Below, piece by piece: positions 24,366 to 35,835 of a stretch of 64,000 nucleotides of DNA (position 1 is the stretch's first letter; every line of letters starts with the position of its first letter). The stretch is from Mortierella sp. BCC40632 (taxonomy: Eukaryota; Mortierellomycota; Mortierellomycetes; Mortierellales; Mortierellaceae). The position numbers and the translations under genes are program-made. Location of the stretch: the NCBI GenBank assembly GCA_011634665.1, contig WAEK01000019.1:868001-932000 (forward strand), written 5' to 3'. The notes beneath the pieces were generated by a model. It did not search any database, had not been told where the DNA came from, and saw only the letters and a list, made by a program, of their open reading frames with translations.

Positions 24366-25444
24366 GAGGGATGGAACCATTTCTGTCTTTAGGTCTTTTT
24401 TGGGATGTGGGAACAGATGGAGATGGAATGACAAGAAGACAAGAGATGAAAGAAGTTTTTGCAGGGGAAAAAAAAAAAAAAGGAAAAAAGGTCGAAAACC
24501 TCTTCCCTTCCTTCCTTTCTCCCCCTTAGCGATTCTATTGGCTAGGAACAGTTGGAGCCAGCGCCTGTCTTGTTCGGCGCAGCAATCGGGCGTCGAGCAA
24601 GGTCTCTACTTACTACTCGCTGCATTATCGCGCGTTTTTTTTTTTAAAAAAAGGGGAGGGGGAGGGTAGTCTATGTTAAACCACTCTTAGTTGAACCATC
24701 GACTTGGCTCAATGATGCTCTCCTTCCTATTCTTTTCCTTCAATTTTCAAGGACAAGCAGATTGGATAGTGGGGAGGGGAGGGTCTTTGATTCCGTCTGT
24801 TGAATGTTGTGCTTTGGCAATAGCAGTTGTAGCCTGAAAGACTGATCAATAGAGCCTTCATAATTTGATATCGAATCGGTTTACAAAGTAACATTTCCAG
24901 CTCCTCATCATCGTCATCATCATCATTCTCCTTCGATACCGCCTTGCATCCTGCAAGCACTTTGGACAGGGTCCTCCCGGTTTGACTGCGACTTGCTCCG
25001 ATCTCAAGAATATCGCCACCAAGATCCTGTCTAATACTCAAGCGCAGTGCAAAGATGACACGTTTGATTTCGCCTGGTCTTTGGTTGCTAGAGAGTAGTG
25101 TGGATTAATTTTTTTTTTTTTTTTTACTATCAAGACTATCCTTCTATTATTGTTGTTGTTGTGGTAGGTCTCCTCATTTAGATACACGGTCTTGTTCACA
25201 CTTAGTGAGTGGGTGAGAGAGTGAGAAGAGAGAGAGGGGGGTAATATAGGAATAGAGACGCGTCAAAAAAGGACAAAATTTGTCAATGGCGATCTGTCAA
25301 CTCTTCACTTGTCTTTGTAGAGTCGCGAGAGGCGACCATGTGACTGTTCACCAGACAGGCACGGACAATGGCTCATTACTACTTGCTGTGGGAAGTAGTT
25401 CAGCTCCATCTTTGCATTCGGTTCCTCAGAAACCTTTGATCACA
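24366..25444. other. Divergent region deacetylase / ZNHIT1 with an unidentified minus-strand ORF
   Basis: Contains an open minus-strand stretch (see 24727-25041), a T run at 25110-25126 and CT/GA-rich sequence at 25205-25245. An MCB-like GACGCGTCAAA lies at 25257-25267, 178 bases before the ZNHIT1 start. That 11-mer is identical to the one in the H3/H4 promoter. Confidence 0.5.
24727..25041 (-). CDS. Unidentified acidic ORF, possibly a last exon
   Basis: An open frame of about 105 codons. The reading is also open upstream to about 25085, where a CTCTCTAG could act as an acceptor. It begins SIRQDLGGDILEIGASRSQT, has an Asp/Glu cluster (NDDDDDDEELEM) and a C-terminal half rich in Asn, Pro and Tyr. 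I recognise no family and found no convincing upstream exon, since in-frame stops precede it. It could be a lineage-specific gene or a chance frame. Confidence 0.25.
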   Translation of the reverse strand: MSIRQDLGGDILEIGASRSQTGRTLSKVLAGCKAVSKENDDDDDDEELEMLLCKPIRYQIMKALLISLSGYNCYCQSTTFNRRNQRPSPPHYPICLSLKIEGKE

Positions 25445-26391
25445 ATGTCCAGGAAACAGGAGCGAAGCAGTGCTAAACAAGGTACTTTTATTTTTTATTT
25501 TTTGGTTTGCTTTGGTAGCCTCTAGCCCATCTTGACTCACATCTAATCATTCCTTCTCATGCCTTTTAATTCTCGCCTCCCACCAAAAAAAAAAAAAAAA
25601 AAAAAATTCATTTGATCTCATCCATAGCACCCAAAGTACTTGACAGAGAAGCAAGAGCACGCCAAGTCAGACATCATCTCGACTCACTCGAACGCGACAA
25701 CTTTGTTGCTCTCAATGAATTTGAGGCCATCATTGCTACAGCTGCAGCAGCGGCTACAGCAGCAGGACCCGTCAGTTTGACTACCACCAACCTAGGACCT
25801 CATGGACTCTTGCCTCCACTTAGTCCCGCTGTGGGCTCTATTGTTGGTGGTATCGCCGGTACAGTGGGTCCCGGTGCTGCCATGCCAATGGGCAAAACAG
25901 GAGGTGTTCTCTCAGGTAGTCGGACGAAAAAGAATCTTTCTGGACAATCGATGGGCAATATGGGCGGCATCTCATCAGGATCTGGAGGACCTCCACCTTA
26001 TATACCTGGAAGTCATCGGAAACCACTCTTGCCTAAAAAGCCATTGGGTCAACTCTTGGAAGAATCTGGACTGCTTCAAGCTCGATACAATAGCCATGGG
26101 GAGTTGATTGAAGAGCCATCGTATGTGACAGCAGCGATGGGCCCTAGCAAGTACCCTTCTCGACACTTTTGCTCTGTCTGTGGCTGGAAGGGGATCTATT
26201 GCTGTAGTCGATGTGGAATGCGTTATTGTGATCTGAGGTGCCTAAAGACACATGAAGAGACAAGGTATGCTTCCTCTTGACACTGGGCGAATACAATGCG
26301 AGGAAAAGAAAAAGAAAAGATACTGACACCTCGTTTTTCTTTATGGATAATTTATTGATTTCTATCTAGATGTATGAAGTTTACTATCTGA
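25445..26391 (+). CDS. ZNHIT1: HIT zinc-finger protein ZNHIT1/Vps71, SWR1-complex subunit
   Basis: A subunit of the SWR1/SRCAP remodeller that deposits histone H2A.Z. Exons 25445-25481, 25628-26264 and 26370-26391 give 231 residues. The N-terminal block APKVLDREARARQVRHHLDS, with LERDNF, is conserved with human ZNHIT1. The C-terminal HIT finger has its Cys pairs in FCSVCGWKGIYCCSRCGMRY and CDLRCLKTHEETRCMKFTI. The final exon is 22 nt and supplies only the last residues after ETR. Between the two conserved ends lies a low-complexity Ala/Gly/Pro/Ser linker of over 80 residues, making the protein much longer than the 154-residue human one. A KKPLGQLLEESGL motif before the finger matches the FQALLEE-type segment of the family. 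Confidence 0.93.
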
Positions 26392-26591
26392 AGGGATCTG
26401 TGGACACGCCTATTTCATTGCTAGATGTGCTAGTCTCTGTTGTACCATACTTTGTAACATAAACGGATCTCCTCAGCTTGATCCATATAAAATCATCTAT
26501 TTTGTGTGTGTGGAGGGTAGGGAGGAGTAAAGATCGCCACCAAACGAACGAACCTGAGAGTGGCTTATTTATTTGGCAGCCTTTGGTATAA

Positions 26592-26630
<39 letters not shown>

Positions 26631-26772
26631 GTGAGGAGCAAAAAAAAAAAAAAAAAAAGCATTCCCATTGCTTGCATTTCGACATCGCTTCGCCCCCTCC
26701 CCACACACCCTCCTCCTCCTCTCTATCCTTCCTTTCTCACCTCTACTCCCCATTCCGACAAACAAACACATC
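26392..26772. other. Spacer ZNHIT1 / ACL4 with facing poly-T and poly-A
   Basis: Contains T34 (26594-26627) and A19 (26640-26658) separated by 12 bases, able to form a long A-T hairpin. It lies 115 bases upstream of the ACL4 start codon. A CT-rich tract (26694-26755) leads into the gene, as in several other 5' UTRs here. Confidence 0.7.
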
Positions 26773-28537
26773 ATGGGAAAAGTCAGGAAGGACCGGAACG
26801 CCAACAGGCCCTCCAATGGGTCAGGAGCCACTCCCACATACTCGGTCAGCGATTTGTTGACCCAAGCCAACTCAGCCGTCGACCGGTTTGAATTCGAGCT
26901 TGCTCATCAGTTTGTCATGCGTGCTCTTCAAACGGAGCCTCAGAACCTTGAGGCCCTTGAGGCTGCAGGGTCTATCGAAGTCGAGCTTGAGATGTTCATG
27001 GAGGCTAGGGAGGTAAGAACTCGGAGGCTCAGGCCTGGACAGAACGAGAAAAGGAGAGAGATCGAAAGAACCTCAGTCGTCTGTTTCCTTTGCTCAACAA
27101 TAAAGGAGCTCGGGTTCTATGACTATGAGTAACCAAAAAAAAAAAAAAAAAAAAAAAAAAGGATTTTTCAAGTCTGACACTACTTTTTTCTTCTCTCTTT
27201 TCTTCTCTTTGCACTGTGGTAGCACTTTTTGGAATGTGTCAAGCTTCAGCCCAACACAGGATACTCCAAATACATGTACCTTGGACAGTTGTCGGAACAA
27301 TTGGAGTCGATCGGCTTCTTTCAACAGGGTGTCAACCTCATGGTCGCGGAACGTTCAGCAATGCCTGTCGATACCACCAAGGGAAGCGAATACCTCGCTC
27401 TTTCCAGCAAAATTTCCTCCGCTCTTTGTTCCATGACGGATATTTACCTGACCGACTGCTGGTAGGACCTCCTTTTTGTTATTTTTTATCTTTATCTCTA
27501 TTTTGTTTTATTTATTTATTTTTGGTCAAGGGTTGGAGACGAGGAACCCTAATCGAGGGAGGACTCTGTTCACTCGATCGAGTCCTTTGGTGCATAGGGA
27601 TGAAGCATGGGAGACAGGACGGATACTGACACGAGTATTCAATAATGACATGTCATTCCTCACGCCTCTCTTCTCTCTCTCTCTCTCTTTCTCTCTTTCT
27701 ATCACCTGCCCGGATCCTATCCTAGCTTTGAGCCAAATGCAGAATCACAGTGCGAGACATACTTGGCACAGGCAGTGCAGATCGAGCCCGTCACACCAGA
27801 GGTTTACCAGACATTGGCATCCGTTCGACTTAGTCAACAGCGCGTGGATGAGGCCAAGGCTGCCTTGGCTCAGGGACTTGCCTTGTGGTTGGGTTCAGAT
27901 TGTAAGTTACTCCCTCCAGGCCTTGAATGAAAAAGCAAACGCAAAGGAGAGAGAGTTTCTAAATACTAATGATCAAATACTGGCCTCTTTAAAAAAAAAA
28001 AATTATAGCCACGGAGGATGATAGCTTGACACCCGATTACGAGACTCGTCTTTCACTTGTGAAGCTGTTGTTGGAGACGGCCATGTATGACGAAGCCTTT
28101 ACGGTCCTGAATGGATTAGTGGATGAGAACGATCAGGTTCCCGACACATTATACCTTTTTGGCTGGGCCAACTATATCTCTGCAGAGGATACTTCACCAG
28201 ACACACCGGATGCCGAGGCCTTGAGGAAGGAATTGCTCGAGAACTCCCGTGAGGCTCTCAACGCTTGTGTGAAGGTAAAAAAGAAGAAGAAGAAAAGTGC
28301 AGCAAAACATAATGAGAAATCCTGGTAAATACTTTCGAACCGTAGACTAACATGAACCTCACCCCATACTATCACTAGATGTGGCACGTAACAGAATCGA
28401 CGGACGAGCCCATGTTGCAACATGCACAAGAGATTTTGCAAAGCATTACTCAAATCATTGGACCTGAGGTTGAGCAGGAAGAACCAGAGGGAGGAGAAAT
28501 CGAGTGGGAGGATGACGAAGATGAGGAGATGAACTAG
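26773..28537 (+). CDS. ACL4: TPR assembly chaperone of ribosomal protein L4 (Acl4)
   Basis: A tetratricopeptide protein that binds and protects newly made Rpl4 on its way to pre-60S particles (yeast Acl4). Exons 26773-27012, 27223-27461, 27726-27901, 28009-28274 and 28379-28537 give 359 residues. TPR-type repeats run through the protein: SVSDLLTQANSAVDRFEFEL with QFVMRALQTEPQNLEALEAA; EHFLECVKLQPNTGYSKYMY; CETYLAQAVQIEPVTPEVYQ; and SLVKLLLETAMYDEAFTVLN. A Cys of the DCWFEPNAESQCET segment marks the Acl4 family. The C-terminus ends in a strongly acidic stretch (EEPEGGEIEWEDDEDEE), the expected interaction site for a basic ribosomal protein. The N-terminal MGKVRKDR is basic. Confidence 0.85.
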
Positions 28538-28931
28538 AAGAAGGCCCACTAAAAACTAGGGATACACCTCCCCCCCCCTACCCACCTACCCACCTACCCC
28601 CTCCTCCAAAACCACCCCATTGTTTTTCCTTTCACCCTCTTTTCTTTTGTGTGTGTGTGTCGTCGGCATTTTCTTGAGCAAAACTTTCTCTTTCTCTCTC
28701 CCTCTCCTATAACACAGCATTCAACCAACGTATAATACACGCATCATATACACCAAAGATAAAAAAAAAATCACCATGGAGCTTTCCATTAATTCTGGGT
28801 TTTATCGGCAAAAAGTGAGAAAGAAAGAAAGAAAAAAGACTTTTGTGAAAAGAAAGAAAGAAAGAAATCATCTTATTTTCTCCCCTCAAGAGTTTGCTGT
28901 TACTAATATTCTATAAACTACCCCCCCTCCC
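28538..28931. other. Convergent spacer ACL4 / SMARCD
   Basis: C-rich tract (CCTACCCAC)n at about 28567-28603, a (TG)n at 28649-28660 and AAAG repeats at 28820-28865. These are 3' flanks of convergent genes; no gene seen. Confidence 0.6.
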
Positions 28932-31112
28932 CTAGTAGCGTCCACCAGCATGACCTGGTGCCATACCGGGTTGATAAGGCTGTGGAGGTTGTTGTGGGTG
29001 ACCGCCACCTCCACCACCTTGTGGGGGTTGAGGTGGACCACCAGCTGGTAGAGGACCTGTAGTAGCAGGAGGTGCATGCGCTCCCCCAAGAAGTTCCTGC
29101 AACTTTCTTTGATTCTTGGCAGTCATGTAATGGAAAACTGCCTCGTTCACCCATTGTTGGTTATAGAATTCGGATTGTCTTTGCTCTTCCAAGTTGACGT
29201 GTGATTCTCCCAAGATGATCTGAAAGGTGGGGAGTAGGGGGTAGAATGGAGTGAGAGAGAGAGAGAACAACAAAATAAAATTAAGTCGAGTGGTTTTCAA
29301 AAAAAGAGTAGCCTGCCGCAAATATATAGAAAAAACATATCCCAGTGCTACTAATAATAGCAATAGAAATGCTTACCTCCAGGTCCCGGCTTTGTGAGGC
29401 AATCCAGCGATCCAAAAAGTCTGCAGGGTCGTTTGCGAACCTAAGCAAAAAATCGCGCTTGGTCTTGGAGTTGTGCATAGATTGAATGTATTGCATAATC
29501 TGTTCATCCTGTGCATGGATCTGTTTTGGAAGAGATCCTGTGGTGGAATTAATCGCTGTCGAGGACAAGAGGTTGGTGATTTTGCTTCGGAACAATGGAT
29601 CATCGACTTCTACATCCAGGTCATAGCAATAAGGTGAAAGATGGTAGGGTTTGTCGACGCGAACAGTATACTCCAAAACAATCGGGTCAGGTGGTGCAAG
29701 GAACCGTCCAATTAGCTCGGGCAAGGTAGGGAAAGAGATCTTGGGTTGTCCAAAAAGCTAATGTTTTCAGGGGTTGTCAGGGGTAAGAAGAAGGAAAAAG
29801 TCGGAAATTAGAACTATACACTGTCCATAAACAATTCGCTCTTCCTCCCGAGTTTTGTAGACAAAGATAAAAGAAGAAACATACAGCAGCAAGCTTGGCG
29901 TCACAATTAATGTTGCGCTTATCCTCTGGATCCTGAAGTTGATGAAACTTGATGTATTGCCAGAGCGCCATCATAATACCCGGTCGAGTCTCTACATCAA
30001 CCGCCAACACATCCGCGAGTTCGGGGCTCAGTTTGAATCGTTCTGGTGAATTGTCGACATGAAGGATAATCTTGACTTTAACATTCTCATCACCATGTCG
30101 CTTGACTTCAAATCCATCTACGTCACCCTGGTTGGGAGACTTGTGCCATTCTACAAAATTGCCGTTCGGGTACAAATTCGAATCACGATCCAACTCAATC
30201 ATGACAGAGCGGAAGAAACTCGAAAACTTTCTGCTGGTCTGCTTGTTCTTGTAGGCAGAGGCATTCACTTCCTGTGAGAAGAGAGTCGTCAATGCCACCC
30301 CATAATAGTTTGATCCGCGTCATGGAAATAATAGTAATGATAATATTTGTTCAAACAGGGTGGAGCGCAGTCGATGTTGAGTATTTGTCTAATAAAGGCA
30401 GCATAACATAGTCTGGAAATGTATCGTATTGTTTGGTCCAAATAAAGTGAAAATGAGTGCTTACATCAACGAGGCGTCCCTCAACTTTAAGAGTCCAAGA
30501 AGGAGTAGGTCCACTGTCCAACCTGGGCTCGTCGTCCTCCGAATCGGGGGTATCCTGATCGTGCGAGAGATTGGAGATAAAGATGCGAAGGGTACGCTTG
30601 GTCTGAGGAGTGGAAGGAGATCGATTGTAGATCCAAGGATAGTGAATATATTAGTGTCGAGGTCCCGAATGTCTGCCTCCCCTTACACAAGGCACAAGGG
30701 GATCAAGAGAGACTGTGTCTCACTCTCTTTCTCTACCTTAATTGGCTTGTTGAGCGTCTCCTGCAGGTCCAGGCGCTTCCTCATGATAGTGGCGTCTAGT
30801 TTCTTTTCAAAGTCCAAGAGTTCCGTGTAGAGCTTGGACTCGGGCACAATCGCCTCAATCTAAAGGCAGAGCCAAAGTATACGTGACGCGATGGATCCAG
30901 TTAGATTCCTTGTCAATAAAGATGAAAAATGAGAACACTCTCTAGGTTCAAGAGGAGATGAATGCGTGTGTGTGTAGCAGAGGTGGGATGAAACCAGCTG
31001 AGGAAGAGCATGCCTTGGAAGAGATTTGATTGTCATTGGGGCGCTTCCTCTTGGCCTTTGCTACTAGGAGAGGAAGATCGGGTGCTGATTGGCGTTTGCG
31101 TGCTGGATCCAT
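28932..31112 (-). CDS. SNF12: SWI/SNF subunit of the SMARCD/Snf12/BAF60 family (SWIB domain)
   Basis: A core subunit of SWI/SNF or RSC chromatin remodellers. Exons 31112-31014, 30859-30737, 30602-30465, 30271-29885, 29757-29377 and 29219-28932 give 471 residues. Conserved blocks: [70 protein letters not shown], the SWIB domain from [20 protein letters not shown] to the [20 protein letters not shown] segment, and a C-terminal region with [10 protein letters not shown]. The end is a Gly/Pro/Gln-rich tail. Intron 1 appears to use a GC donor (TCCAAG|GCATGC, 31013-30860): phase and the family alignment around [12 protein letters not shown] leave no GT alternative nearby. Confidence 0.93.
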
Positions 31113-31395
31113 GGTTCCTGTGAAAATAAGTCCCTCGGTCTGTTTCCCTAGTCTCCCAGCGCCCTCGAGTCTGATGCGAGAAAGAGTGATAGGAGGGAAT
31201 GAGAGAGGCGTGAGTTGGGCGACCTTGTAAGATCATCAGCCCTCGAGAGTAGATTAGCTTAAAGCCCCTCCCCTCTTCGTCATCATTACTTAATTCCGCT
31301 CCAAATTTCCGAAAGTTCCGAAAACTGTGATCAAGTTTTTTGGTCCGCATCTTGTCGGTCGTCTTTCCCCATCTCTCCACTCCATCACAGTCGCC

Positions 31396-32135
31396 ATGGT
31401 TTTCCAGTACCTTGTAAGTCGGAGATCCCTAGCGATGACTGAGAGAAAGAAGAGGAAGAAAACACAGCCTGTTCATTCTCGACTAATCAGGATCAGCAAG
31501 CTCGCCATGGACGCGGATACCTTTTACAACCAGCCACCTTAAACTCGCGACTTGACCACAGTGGATCGGGAAGGATCTCATCAACACTTTGGCAGGCCAT
31601 TCTCCACGGATCGACCAGACATGATTTCTGTACTCTACAAGACGGGAGCGCCCTTTACCTCTTTTCTTCTTTTCCTCATCTATTTCCGACTGTCAAAGCA
31701 ATGTTCAGGACTCGAGGATACTTGATGAGCTCCCCTCGGCGCCTCTTTTCTTCCGGTGTTAAACAAGATACTGATATGTTCCTTTTTCTCGACCTGTTTA
31801 AAAACCACCTACTAGAGAAATTCCGCTTCCTCAAACCCATACATCTTTAGCAGCTTTGTCATTGCTGCTATTGGTACGTGTTCAACCTATCATCGAGTCT
31901 CTTTGTTCGCCCTTGACAGCCTTATATATATAAAAATGTATAAAAGGTGTCGCGCAAAGCTTCTGTCATGACATGAATAAGAGCGGGCGGGTTCATTTTT
32001 GATGTTGTAAATAACCGGAATCATGATCAATGGTATTGAATTGACTAGGTCCCGCTTTGGTGCTTGCCGTTCCTCCTATCCGCAAGAGCCAAGGCTATGT
32101 CCCTGCTGAGCGCCTCCCTACAACCTACCCCTGTA

Positions 32136-32176
<41 letters not shown>

Positions 32177-32291
32177 AATAAGCTACGTGTATACTCTTCA
32201 GAATGATCCACTAATGCCATTCTGATATCAATTTAATGTCAATATAGTGCCTCAGCGTGCCCGCAACCCCCCTGCAGGATATGAAGATTAA
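31396..32291 (+). CDS. NUO9.5: NADH:ubiquinone oxidoreductase 9.5 kDa subunit
   Basis: A small accessory subunit of mitochondrial complex I, the fungal counterpart of NDUFA3. Exons 31396-31413, 31816-31873, 32049-32132 and 32248-32291 give 67 residues. The protein has one hydrophobic helix (NPYIFSSFVIAAIGPALVLA) followed by PPIRKSQGYVPAERLPTTYP and a RNPPAGYED end. The PPIR...Y...P.TYP.P.R.P..GYED pattern is that of Neurospora NUO-9.5. Exon 1 holds just MVFQYL. Intron 1 is 402 nt and contains a 119-codon open frame in phase with exon 1 (31491-31850). Intron 3 contains a 37-nt T run (32139-32175). Confidence 0.88.
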
Positions 32292-32891
32292 GCAATAGGA
32301 AGCTCTGGATCAGCTGCATCATTCATCTATTTTTTTTTTTTCCTCAGGAGACCCAACCATATACAGAATGCCTCCACTTTTTTCTATAAAAAAAAATTCT
32401 AGTATACACAGGATGAAGACCAGGCAGGAAGAGTGCTAATGATAAAAAAAAAAAAAAAGAAAGAAAAAAAGTCGAGAACAAATGAAAAAAAGAAGAAGAA
32501 TGAAAACTATGAAGGGCTGAACAACAGTTGTCAAGAAGATAACAAACCCCCTCTCCCCCATCAACAACAACAACAGCAACAGCAACAGCAACAGCAACAA
32601 AAAAAAAACGCAATAAAAAAAAAAATCCGGAAGCCAAAGTTGGAAAAAAAAAAAATGAGCCAATTATCTCATATATTTTGAAGAACAATGGACCACATGG
32701 TTGAGCAACGTAAATATATATTTTTTAACTATGGACATGTAAAGAGTAAGACATCAAGACAAACTATCTGGGACAAATGGAGAGGAAAAAAGAGGCCATT
32801 GTCTTGGCCTCTCTCCTCCCCTTACACACACACACACACACATACACATTCATACATTCATTTCTCCTTCTTTCTTTCTCTTTCTTCTCCC
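32292..32891. other. Convergent spacer with (CAACAG)n
   Basis: Homopolymer-rich 3' flanks. A CAACAA/CAACAG repeat at about 32561-32600 would read as poly-Gln or poly-Leu, but it lies in no gene. A (CA)n follows at 32825-32842. No gene seen. Confidence 0.6.
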
Positions 32892-35127
32892 TTATGAAGA
32901 GGATTCGTTACACTTCATAATACCCGCAATGGCCAGATCCTTCTCTCTTGGAGTATCACAGAAAAACAAATGCGAATCACCCGCGTACAGATCAACCCGG
33001 AATGTGTTCCGGATCAACACCTCCAAGGATACATCTTCAATATGCAACACGCGTCCTCCCAACTTGATTTCTGCCACAGGAGCTCGTCCATTCTCATCTC
33101 GATACAACAACATGACTTGTCCTCGCATCACATAGAATCGTCGTTTCCAATAAGGGGACGCGTTGTTCTGAATCGTAATGAACCCAGAAAGTCCTGCTCC
33201 CTTCAATCGTTCCATCTCAATCAATTGTTGCTTCATCGCTTCTCTTGCCGCTCTTTCCGTCTCCTCTTTACGTCTTCGTTCCAATTCTTCGGCTTGTTTC
33301 TTGGCCCAAAGTTCCTTTTCGCGAGCCTCACGTTCCTCGGTTTCCTTTTGTCGCTTCAATGCCTCGGCTCGTTTTTGACGTTCCAATTCCTCGCGTGCCT
33401 GTCGCTCTGCAGCCTCGATTTCCAAAAGCCTTTCGGCCCGAGGCGAACGAGGGGTCGAGGTGGGTGGTGATGGAGTGGCCGCTGGCACAGAGACAGGTGC
33501 GGGAGCCGATACTGGTGCAGACATAGGTGCAGGCTCCTGCGCAGGAGTCGGTGGGGCCTGAGCCTGAACAGGAGCTGAAGCAGGCACAACTGGTGTTTGG
33601 TCATGAACAGGGACGTGTGAAGTAGCAACAGCAAGAGGGGATGGTGCTCGGATAGGACTAACTGCCTCTGAGATAGCATTGGGAGAGACAGGGGTGGCGG
33701 GACGGGGCGGAGCCACGATCGGAATAGGGCTAGCCAAGGCAGATGCAGCGGCAGCCACGGCAGAGGGAGTGGAAGGGCGATCGGGAGAACCGGCAGGGTC
33801 TGGAGTGGGTGGACCTTCGACAAGACCGAGACGGGCTCGGATATTTGGTTCAGTCACGTCGTGGAGGTTGGCGGTGTTGATCTGGACATTAGTTCCCTTG
33901 AACAGGGCGCTGACAGCCTTGCCGTGGACAAGAGCGCGTGCTAATTAGGAAAGAGAGGTGATTGATTGATTGTTTGTTTGTTTGAGAAGAGAGAGAGAGA
34001 GAGTGTGTGTGTGTGTGTTAGCGTTAGGAGAGAGAGACGATTGGTTTTAGTTCCCTTTGGGTTGGTTGTCTTCTCCAGTCAAACACAAGCAGCCAGGGGG
34101 AAGAGAAGAGAAAGAGAGAGAAGGTCGATGCGCTGCATCCACTGCATGCCTCATCATCCGTCCTTTCTCCTCTCTCTCCTGCTTGCCGATGACTACAACA
34201 TGCCGCAAGATGGGGGGTGGGGGTCATGAGCCAGGCCAGGAGAGAGAGAAGGAGAAAGAGAGGGGGTAGGGGAAGGTGATACCCATGGGGGAGCCAAGAA
34301 TTGTATAATCCATACCTCGACGAAGACCACTAGAAGCATTGCAGGAAAGAGTCAAAAAAGAGATCCAGTCAGTACAACAATGGCCTCTCAAAACAGTCGG
34401 CTCGTTGTCCTGTACACCAAAACATCAAAATAAAAGATAAATGGTAACAACAAAAAGAGCCAGGTCTCCATGGTGGGGTCCCCCCCCCCTTCCCTTCTCC
34501 TCCCCCTCCACCACCTCCTTCATACACATATCTATCTCCCTTTTTTTTCCCCACCGTTTAAAGATCTTACCTAACAGACTCAGGAACAAAGGAGATCAAT
34601 GCGAAACGGCCATCGACCCTGACAAAACCGTAGAGGACCTCTTCTTTAAGAGATCCTCGGAGCTCGTTGACGCCACCGGTGCCCTTGTTATAAAGTGAGA
34701 GCTTATCGCGCGTATCATGGTAACCGAGCACTAGCCTGGTGAAAAATAACTCCGACCATTAGGAGAAAAGGGAGAAATAGGAGCGTTTATGGAATGAGGT
34801 AATGCCCATGTCAAAGACATGGTCATTCGAGAAAAGGGTTGCATTTGTAAAGAAGGAAGGAAGGAAGGGGAAAAAAAAGTATCGGAACTAGGTGAGTGCA
34901 CACATTCTCCCAACCGTCAGTACCCGTCTGATTGTTGCACAGAAGAGTCAAAAAGAGGGCGAGGGAATAAAAAAAAAAAAAGGAATACGACGACTGTGAC
35001 ACCCATGCCATGGTACACAGCGGGCGGAGGCAGACACATGTTGTCCTTTTTACCAGTTCGTAGGTGCACCAGAGATGATGGCATTGTAATTCTCGAGAAT
35101 GGCGGGATCTCCAAGGTCGCAGGACAT
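32892..35127 (-). CDS. Coactosin-like ADF-H domain protein with C-terminal PH domain
   Basis: A predicted actin-binding, membrane-targeted protein. Exons 35127-35054, 34735-34571, 34329-34316 and 33940-32892 give 433 residues. Residues ~1-130 form an ADF-H domain of the coactosin/Abp1 type: MSCDLGDPAILENYNAII, NWLVLGYHD, VNELRGSLKEEVLYGFVRVD, FALISFVPESV, SGLRRARALVHGKAVSALF. A Pro/Ala/Ser-rich linker follows, then a Glu/Arg/Lys coiled coil (LEIEAAERQAREELERQKRA). A PH domain closes the protein: GLSGFITIQNNASPYWKRRF, VMLLYRDENG and FRVDLYAGDSHLFFCDTPRE. Exon 3 is a 14-nt microexon (SGLRR region) whose inclusion is required for frame. The actin-binding role follows from the family; the PH ligand is unknown. 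Confidence 0.88.
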
Positions 35128-35788
35128 GACTGAATTAGTGAATGAGTGAGAATGAGAAGGGTTGGTTGTGGGTATTAACGGGAAGAAAGAAAGAGAAAGA
35201 GTGTGTGTGTGAGTGAGAGAGTGAGAGAGTCAGTGAGCGCGTGTGTGCGAGTGTGAAAGTATAACGATGGGGGACGAGTGGAAGGAAGAAAAAGAGGTCT
35301 ATGAGGATGAAAATCAAGGCGGGAGAAAAGAGTGAAAAGGGGGAAAGTAGTAGAAAGTAGTAGTGCGATAAAAAGGAAGAAAGATGAAGAAGAAGAAGAA
35401 AAGTGAAAAGAAGGAAGAGTTGTTTGGTTTCTGTCTCTCTGTCTACCCACGGGTACGCTTATAAAGGCCTCGGCGGTTTCGCAGAGAAGAGAAAAGAGTC
35501 GAAGGGGAGAAGGAAGACCAGAAGGGCAGGGGCAAAGGGGATGGGGGGATGGAAAGAGAGAGAAAGGGGTGTCGGCATACACATTCACACACACACACAC
35601 ACACACTCTCTCTCTCTCTTGGTCTCTGTCTGGCGGATGGAACCAAGGGCACAGGCGTACCCCGTCGGTCCGTGTCACCATCACCATCGAATTGGGTCGC
35701 GTTAGTTGCTCTTTCCTCAAAACGGTAAAACTCGCACATACTACGTACTGCACATCGGCAGCTCATCGGGGAGAGCGACGCCAAGCGA

Positions 35789-35835
<47 letters not shown>

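Noticed and set aside
30737..30861. Plus-strand frames across SNF12 exons 2-3 as a separate gene
   Set aside because: They are antisense to strongly conserved SMARCD coding sequence.
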